From Lentisphaerota bacterium (GTDB taxonomy: Bacteria > Verrucomicrobiota > Kiritimatiellia > UBA8416 > JAFGTH01): DNA of 10,835 bases. The translations under genes were made by a program, and so were the position numbers. The stretch is taken from contig JAFGTH010000132.1 of the NCBI GenBank assembly GCA_016934225.1, positions 1 to 10,835 on the forward strand, written 5' to 3'. The notes beneath the pieces were generated by a model. It had not been told where the DNA came from. It saw nothing but the letters and a program-made list of their open reading frames with translations, and searched no databases. Positions 7,185-10,835 of this stretch are shown here, one piece after another (position 1 is the first letter of the stretch; each line of letters starts with the position of its first letter).

Positions 7185-8136
7185 GAGCTTCTGGGAAAAT
7201 AAGTCAGTGCTTGTAACGGGGGGCGCCGGATTTCTTGGTCAACACATGGTTCAACGACTGGAGAAAATGGGCGCACACGTTTTTGTTCCGAGACGAAAGG
7301 ACTACGATCTGACCGTGCTCGAAGCATGTGTGCAATGCATGCGCGACGCCGCGCCACAGATAGTAATACACAGCGCCGCATATTACGGAGGCATATGGAT
7401 CAATCAGCTTTATCCCGGCAAAATATATTATGAAAACCTGGTAATGGGCGCAAACGTCATGGAAGCCGCCCGACTTGCCAAAGTTGAGAAATTCGTTGCG
7501 ATCGGCACTGCATGTTCATATCCCGGATATCTGGAAGGTGAATTGTCCGAAACCAATCTCTGGGACGGACCTCTTCACGAGTCAGTAGTCAACTATGGCA
7601 TGACAAAAAAAATGATGGCAGTACAAGCCATGGCATACAAGAAACAATACAACTTCAATGCCATTCATCTGATTCTTACCAATCTTTACGGTCCGGGCGA
7701 CACCTATAATCCGGACCGCTCCCACGTTCCGGCGGCGCTTATCAGGAAATTTGTTGAAGCAAAACTGGCGAACGCCCGATCTGTAGAAGTGTGGGGATCC
7801 GGCGCTCCAATCCGCGAGTTCCTCTACGTCGAGGACTGCGCCGATGCGATACTGAAAGCCGCCGAACTGTACAACAACCTGGCCCCCATGAACATCGGGC
7901 CAGGAAAAGGAACTTCAATACGCGAACTCGCGGAAACAATCCAGTCGGTATCCGGTTTCAATGGAAAAATAGAATGGAACCGATCCAAACCAGACGGACA
8001 AATGAAGAAAGTTCTGAACGTCTCGCGCATGAAACAGATACTTAAATGGGAACCGCCGACATCCCTGCGCAATGGACTTGAAAAGACAATTCTATGGTAC
8101 GAAGCCAACAAAAAAGCAGCCGACGCCAGATATTAA
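7183..8136 (+). CDS. fcl: GDP-L-fucose synthase (NAD(P)-dependent epimerase/reductase)
   Basis: Extended short-chain dehydrogenase of 317 residues, the normal length for GDP-L-fucose synthase (WcaG/Fcl). The enzyme epimerises and reduces GDP-4-keto-6-deoxymannose to GDP-L-fucose, the donor for fucosylated surface glycans. Motifs: cofactor loop TGGAGFLG (12-19), GTACSYPG (108-115), Tyr138-x3-Lys142 in NYGMTKK, His181 in RSHVPAALIRKF, and WGSGAPIREFLYVEDCADA (204-222). Cys111, Tyr138, Lys142 and His181 align with the E. coli catalytic residues Cys109, Tyr136, Lys140 and His179. The serine equivalent to Ser107 is Thr109, a conservative change. The ATG has AAGGAG 8 nt upstream. GDP-mannose 4,6-dehydratase, which makes the substrate, is not in the window. 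The gene is monocistronic here and converges on the next one. Confidence 0.9.
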   Translation: MSFWENKSVLVTGGAGFLGQHMVQRLEKMGAHVFVPRRKDYDLTVLEACVQCMRDAAPQIVIHSAAYYGGIWINQLYPGKIYYENLVMGANVMEAARLAKVEKFVAIGTACSYPGYLEGELSETNLWDGPLHESVVNYGMTKKMMAVQAMAYKKQYNFNAIHLILTNLYGPGDTYNPDRSHVPAALIRKFVEAKLANARSVEVWGSGAPIREFLYVEDCADAILKAAELYNNLAPMNIGPGKGTSIRELAETIQSVSGFNGKIEWNRSKPDGQMKKVLNVSRMKQILKWEPPTSLRNGLEKTILWYEANKKAADARY

Positions 8137-8140
8137 ATTC

Positions 8141-8161
8141 GAAGTCCGAAACAACGGATTC
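8141..8161. terminator. Weak hairpin between convergent genes, possible bidirectional terminator
   Basis: GAAGTCCG, loop AAACAA and CGGATTC form a seven-pair stem with one bulged G in the 39-nt gap between the two convergent stop codons. There is no strong T-run on either side; the minus-strand side is followed by an AT-rich stretch. Location favours a terminator, stability does not. Confidence 0.3.
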
Positions 8162-8175
8162 CCAAAGCCTTCTTG

Positions 8176-9105
8176 TTAGACGTTGCCGAATTTGTTGCGA
8201 ATCTCGACTACGCTCATTGCATGAATCAATTCATCAATACCCTCTTCAAGAGAAATCGTTGTCCGGTAACCGGCCTTGCGAATCTTCTCGTATGATACTT
8301 CATAATTTCGCTTGTCTTCATCTTCACCGATATCGGCAAAGTGAAGATAAAAATCCACTTTCTCGCGAATCTTTCGCGCAACATCTTCCTTGCTGGCATT
8401 CATTGACTCATCCCCGACATTGAAGACTTCGTCTATAAGCGCTTTGTGATTCGACAAGGCAAACAAAAAACTCCGCGCAAGATCATATACGTTGAGGAAT
8501 GTGCGTCGAAATGTGCCTTCGTACACAATAAGGTTTTTCATGTTAACCGCCTGATGAACAAAATCGTTTATCAATAGATCAAGTCGCATCCTGTTCGACA
8601 CGCCGAAGGCTGTAGCAAAACGATAAGTAATGCTGTTGCCGGCTTCGCGAATAATCGTCTCCGCCTCTGTTTTTGTTCGACCATAAATGGTCAGTGGGCT
8701 GAGCGGAGATTCCTCGGTGCAAAGATCGCCTATAACAGCTCCATAATTGCTGCCGGTTGATGCATGCAGTATCAATTGATCCTTCTTTCGCAAATTGACC
8801 AAAGTCTGCGCTCCGCCGACATTTACTTCCTGCGCCAAACGCGGGTCTTTCTTGCAAGCGGGATATCCCACAATGGCTGCCAGGTTAATGATGACATCTA
8901 CATCTTTAATAGCCGCATTATAAACCGCCTCATTGCGCACATCACCTTTTATAAATTCAAACTTCTTGTGGGCAAAACACGGCAGCAAGCCGTGACCGCC
9001 ATACATCAGGCTGTCAAGCACACGGACATAGTGTCCTTCCTGCAGCAACATCGGAGCCAGAACGGATCCGATATAACCTGCTCCGCCTGTAATTAGAATT
9101 TTCAT
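8176..9105 (-). CDS. NAD-dependent nucleotide-sugar epimerase/dehydratase
   Basis: Extended short-chain dehydrogenase of 309 residues from the chosen ATG. It has the cofactor loop TGGAGYIG (6-13), GDVRN (54-58), NLAAIVGYPACKKDP (74-88), the active-site STG (116-118) and Tyr141-x3-Lys145 (YGRTK). It resembles UDP-glucose 4-epimerase and related nucleotide-sugar epimerases or dehydratases; the substrate cannot be fixed. The open frame extends 12 codons upstream to 9141, but starting at the ATG at 9105 places the MKILITGGAGYIG strand at the N-terminus, as expected for a Rossmann enzyme. The ribosome binding site is weak (AGAGA). It is convergent with the fucose synthase gene, with a 39-nt gap, and may act in the same glycan route. 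No clear promoter is seen; TATAAG upstream has no matching -35. Confidence 0.82.
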   Translation of the reverse strand: MKILITGGAGYIGSVLAPMLLQEGHYVRVLDSLMYGGHGLLPCFAHKKFEFIKGDVRNEAVYNAAIKDVDVIINLAAIVGYPACKKDPRLAQEVNVGGAQTLVNLRKKDQLILHASTGSNYGAVIGDLCTEESPLSPLTIYGRTKTEAETIIREAGNSITYRFATAFGVSNRMRLDLLINDFVHQAVNMKNLIVYEGTFRRTFLNVYDLARSFLFALSNHKALIDEVFNVGDESMNASKEDVARKIREKVDFYLHFADIGEDEDKRNYEVSYEKIRKAGYRTTISLEEGIDELIHAMSVVEIRNKFGNV

Positions 9106-9405
9106 ATTGGGGTCTCTTTGTTTTAACACACTTATAATCAATACATCCGGTTATATTACCGTTCATTCCGGCACAGCCCAAAAAACATCATACCAGACGT
9201 TGAAGACATTATCGCACAGCCGAACGGCATTGCCAACGAAAAGGCGGTACATATTTGCAAGCCCGTCAATACCCCCAATGGCTCACATCGCCTTGTTGCC
9301 GTTTTGATATGACAAATATGAACCTGATTGCTTGAATTATTCATTTTCCAGACCGAAAAACAGAAATCTCACCGTAAAAATACAATCTGTAATCATGTGT
9401 TTATC

Positions 9406-9422
9406 AATCAACCGTCTTGATT
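9406..9422. promoter_or_regulatory. Palindrome AATCAA-5-TTGATT, operator candidate
   Basis: Perfect 6-5-6 inverted repeat about 35 bp upstream of the predicted -35 of the deaminase-like gene. It is centred at 9414, exactly 25 bp from the centre of a second 6-5-6 palindrome. The right arm TTGATT could also act as a -35 for TACAAA at 9441-9446 (18-nt spacing). Confidence 0.35.
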
Positions 9423-9430
9423 ATAGTTTG

Positions 9431-9447
9431 TTTTGTTTGATACAAAA
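9431..9447. promoter_or_regulatory. Palindrome TTTTGT-5-ACAAAA, operator candidate
   Basis: Perfect 6-5-6 inverted repeat (TTTTGT at 9431-9436, ACAAAA at 9442-9447), just upstream of the predicted -35 at 9456. AT-rich dyads of this size are typical of GntR-, LacI- or DeoR-type sugar regulators, but no regulator gene is present in the window. Confidence 0.35.
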
Positions 9448-9455
9448 TACGTGTC

Positions 9456-9484
9456 TTCAAACATAACTGCAGGAATATTATAAT
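9456..9484 (+). promoter_or_regulatory. Probable sigma70-type promoter of the deaminase-kinase pair
   Basis: TTCAAA (9456-9461, four of six) and a perfect TATAAT (9479-9484) lie 17 nt apart. The transcript would start near 9491, with AAGGA (9495-9499) eight nt before the ATG at 9508. The -10 match is strong, the -35 moderate. Confidence 0.5.
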
Positions 9485-9507
9485 CAAGCTGAAGAAGGAA
9501 ACTAATA

Positions 9508-10398
9508 ATGCCGATAAGCAAAGCAGAACTCTGCAACTGGTGCAAAATCCCTTATGACAAGCTGGAAACACATCCTGATCGAAAAATTCCGTTCCGAATA
9601 TGCAAAGACTCTTCCGAAATGGGACAATTGATGGCACATGAACTTGTGGACGCCATTCGCGCGGCAAATAAAGAAAATCGCCAGTTCAATGCAATCATAC
9701 CATGCGGCCCAAGCTGTTGGTATAAACCGTTTACAACTCTGGTCAACAAAGAGAAGGTTTCGCTTAAAAATCTCGTGGTGTTCCATATGGACGAATGCCT
9801 CGACTGGCAAGGCCGCGAATTGCCGTCGAATCATCCTTACTGTTTTAAGAGCGCAATGGAACGACAGTTCTACGGGCCTGTCTCCGAAAATCTACGCACA
9901 CCGGAACAGAACCGCATATGGCCAACCCCGGCAAATATTGATGAAATACGCGATCGCATTGCATCCACGCAAATAGATCTTACCTACGGCGGTTGGGGCC
10001 AGGATGGACATGTGGCATATAACCAAACACGACGTCATCCGTTCAGTCAACTTACATTGGACGAACTGCGCAACGCAACAGTACGCGTACAGGAAAATAA
10101 CATTGATACGATTATGTCGTTGGCTCAAAGAACATTTGGAGCCGCATACCAGTTCGTCCCGCCAATGTCCATTACGCTTGGAATCAAAGAATGTCTTTCC
10201 GCTCACAAAATACGCCTGTTCAGCGATACCGGCTCGTGGAAACAAACAGCGCTCAGGGTAGCGCTATTTGGACCGATAACACCCGAATACCCGATCACTT
10301 TACTACAGGAACATCCTGACGCATTGATTACGGCAACTGTCGAGACGGCAACGCATCCGATTAGTGAACATCCCGAATGGAATCTCGGAATGAAATGA
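9508..10398 (+). CDS. Glucosamine-6-phosphate deaminase/isomerase-like protein, divergent
   Basis: A 296-residue member of the NagB/6-phosphogluconolactonase-like superfamily. NagB converts glucosamine-6-phosphate to fructose-6-phosphate and ammonia. Recognisable NagB-like elements are a phosphate-loop region IPCGPSCWYKP (64-74), VVFHMDE (90-96, with Asp95 matching NagB Asp72), GGWGQDGHVAYN (161-172, with Asp166 and His168 matching Asp141 and His143), and GSWK (242-245), where Lys245 may match the phosphate-binding Lys208. The relay glutamate of NagB (Glu148, in FNEP) is Gln173 here (YNQT), so true deaminase activity is doubtful. The protein is also about 30 residues longer than E. coli NagB. 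The ATG has AAGGA 8 nt upstream. Its TGA overlaps the next start as ATGA, so it is co-translated with a PfkB-family kinase. An isomerase or lactonase on a sugar phosphate is an alternative. Confidence 0.75.
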   Translation: MPISKAELCNWCKIPYDKLETHPDRKIPFRICKDSSEMGQLMAHELVDAIRAANKENRQFNAIIPCGPSCWYKPFTTLVNKEKVSLKNLVVFHMDECLDWQGRELPSNHPYCFKSAMERQFYGPVSENLRTPEQNRIWPTPANIDEIRDRIASTQIDLTYGGWGQDGHVAYNQTRRHPFSQLTLDELRNATVRVQENNIDTIMSLAQRTFGAAYQFVPPMSITLGIKECLSAHKIRLFSDTGSWKQTALRVALFGPITPEYPITLLQEHPDALITATVETATHPISEHPEWNLGMK

Positions 10399-10835
10399 CT
10401 CGCAAGCAGTGTTTGAACATATCCAGCCGCCGCTACGACGCCCTCATCGGTGTTGGCGGCATGGGTTTCGGACAATTCTTTGCGCTTGACGGCAATCATA
10501 CCCTGGGCCGCGAAGAAAGCAGATCAGGCCGGTTTATGGATCGGTGCGATTATTGCAAACTGCACATCATTTCACATTATGTTCACACACTGCTCGGAAC
10601 TGATTTTGCTTCATATCCAATCGGACGACTGGGCAAAGATGAACCAGGCGATCGAATTCTGCGTGAAGTTCAAAACATAGGCATGGACACACGTTTTATT
10701 GAACAGGCCGAAGGCGAACAAACACTCTTTTCGTTCTGTTTTATTTACCCCGATGGAAGCGGCGGTAACTTGACGACAAACAATTCAGCAAGCGGCAACA
10801 TTACCACCGCCGATGTTGCTCAAACCGAAAAAATC
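10395..10835 (+). CDS. PfkB/ribokinase-family carbohydrate kinase, divergent (3' end missing)
   Basis: The frame is open from the ATG to the right edge (147 codons); the family is about 300-380 residues, so the ATP-binding and catalytic half is outside. N-terminal PfkB features are a first strand DALIGVGGMGFG (15-26), YPIGRLGKDEPGDRIL (74-89) matching the usual VGxDxxG segment, the following NIGMDT (94-99), and a strand-turn FCFIYPDGSGGN (114-125). The usual di-glycine/Asn sugar-binding signature (GG...N.A) is replaced by a Cys/Lys/His-rich stretch, CDYCKLHIISHYVHTLLG (51-68), so the substrate is probably not a standard one. The start overlaps the stop of the deaminase-like gene as ATGA. The two are presumably a functional pair acting on one sugar or amino sugar. 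Confidence 0.72.
   Translation, partial: MTRKQCLNISSRRYDALIGVGGMGFGQFFALDGNHTLGREESRSGRFMDRCDYCKLHIISHYVHTLLGTDFASYPIGRLGKDEPGDRILREVQNIGMDTRFIEQAEGEQTLFSFCFIYPDGSGGNLTTNNSASGNITTADVAQTEKI

Larger units (their letters stand above)
9106..9507. other. 402-nt divergent intergenic region with regulatory signals
   Basis: Largest non-coding stretch in the window, between divergent genes. The outer parts are AT-rich; the middle (about 9170-9305) is less so. In the middle, AACGGCA (9223-9229) and AAGGCGGT (9241-9248) have nested inverted copies, ATCGCCTT (9287-9294, one G-U pair) and TGCCGTT (9297-9303), with an uneven internal loop and a 38-nt apical loop. One plus-strand frame is open from about 9130 to 9311 but lacks a usable start codon and matches nothing I recognise. 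It may be a decayed gene end or a structured leader. I see no tRNA or known riboswitch. Confidence 0.4.

Noticed and set aside
9106..9141. Upstream start for the epimerase adding 12 residues
   Set aside because: The Rossmann strand MKILITGGAGYIG should begin the protein; the extension carries no conserved feature.
9107..9344. Short open frames on both strands in the intergenic region (66 and 62 codons)
   Set aside because: They overlap each other, lack convincing ribosome binding sites and have no recognisable features.
1..10835. Mobile element, CRISPR array, toxin-antitoxin or phage defence system
   Set aside because: No transposase, integrase, regularly spaced repeats or defence-family proteins are visible; all genes are metabolic.

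Overview
This window looks like a metabolic island from a chromosome of moderate GC content. The protein families suggest a free-living or gut/sediment heterotroph of the PVC type (Planctomycetota, Verrucomicrobiota, Lentisphaerota or Kiritimatiellota). That guess rests on family resemblance recalled from memory (the PHP protein, the GGWGQDGH deaminase-like protein, the divergent PfkB kinase). There is no rRNA or other marker gene here, so it is only moderately secure. I see no tRNA, rRNA, CRISPR array, insertion sequence or phage gene.

Layout. Positions 1-6936 hold six minus-strand genes. In transcription order they are a SorE-like zinc dehydrogenase, a GlcD-type FAD 2-hydroxyacid oxidase, a PHP-domain protein of unknown function, a SorD-like short-chain dehydrogenase, a class II (FucA-type) aldolase, and a rhamnulokinase-type FGGY kinase cut by the left edge. 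Spacing is tight (5-nt gap, ATGA overlap, 36 and 3 nt) except for about 170 nt before the PHP gene. Divergent from it, at 7183-8136, is a GDP-L-fucose synthase gene. It converges on a minus-strand nucleotide-sugar epimerase/dehydratase gene (8176-9105). After a 402-nt intergenic region, a plus-strand pair follows: a glucosamine-6-phosphate deaminase-like gene (9508-10398), overlapping by ATGA a divergent PfkB-family kinase that runs off the right edge.

How the genes may work together. The FGGY kinase and aldolase make the standard lower half of 6-deoxyhexose breakdown: ketose to ketose-1-phosphate to dihydroxyacetone phosphate plus lactaldehyde. The FAD oxidase could take the resulting lactate to pyruvate. 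Two homologues of the sorbose/sorbitol-phosphate enzymes and a PHP protein sit in the same operon, and no sugar isomerase is visible. This suggests entry through oxidation or reduction of a polyol or ketose rather than through aldose isomerisation. The exact substrate is not determined by the sequence. The fucose synthase and epimerase are more likely biosynthetic, for surface glycans. The last pair looks like an amino-sugar or sugar-phosphate module of unknown substrate.

Regulatory signals include sigma70-like promoters facing away from each other at 6937-7182. A perfect 9-bp inverted repeat covers the -10 region, ribosome binding site and start codon of the fucose synthase gene. Two 6-5-6 palindromes lie 25 bp apart upstream of the deaminase-like gene.
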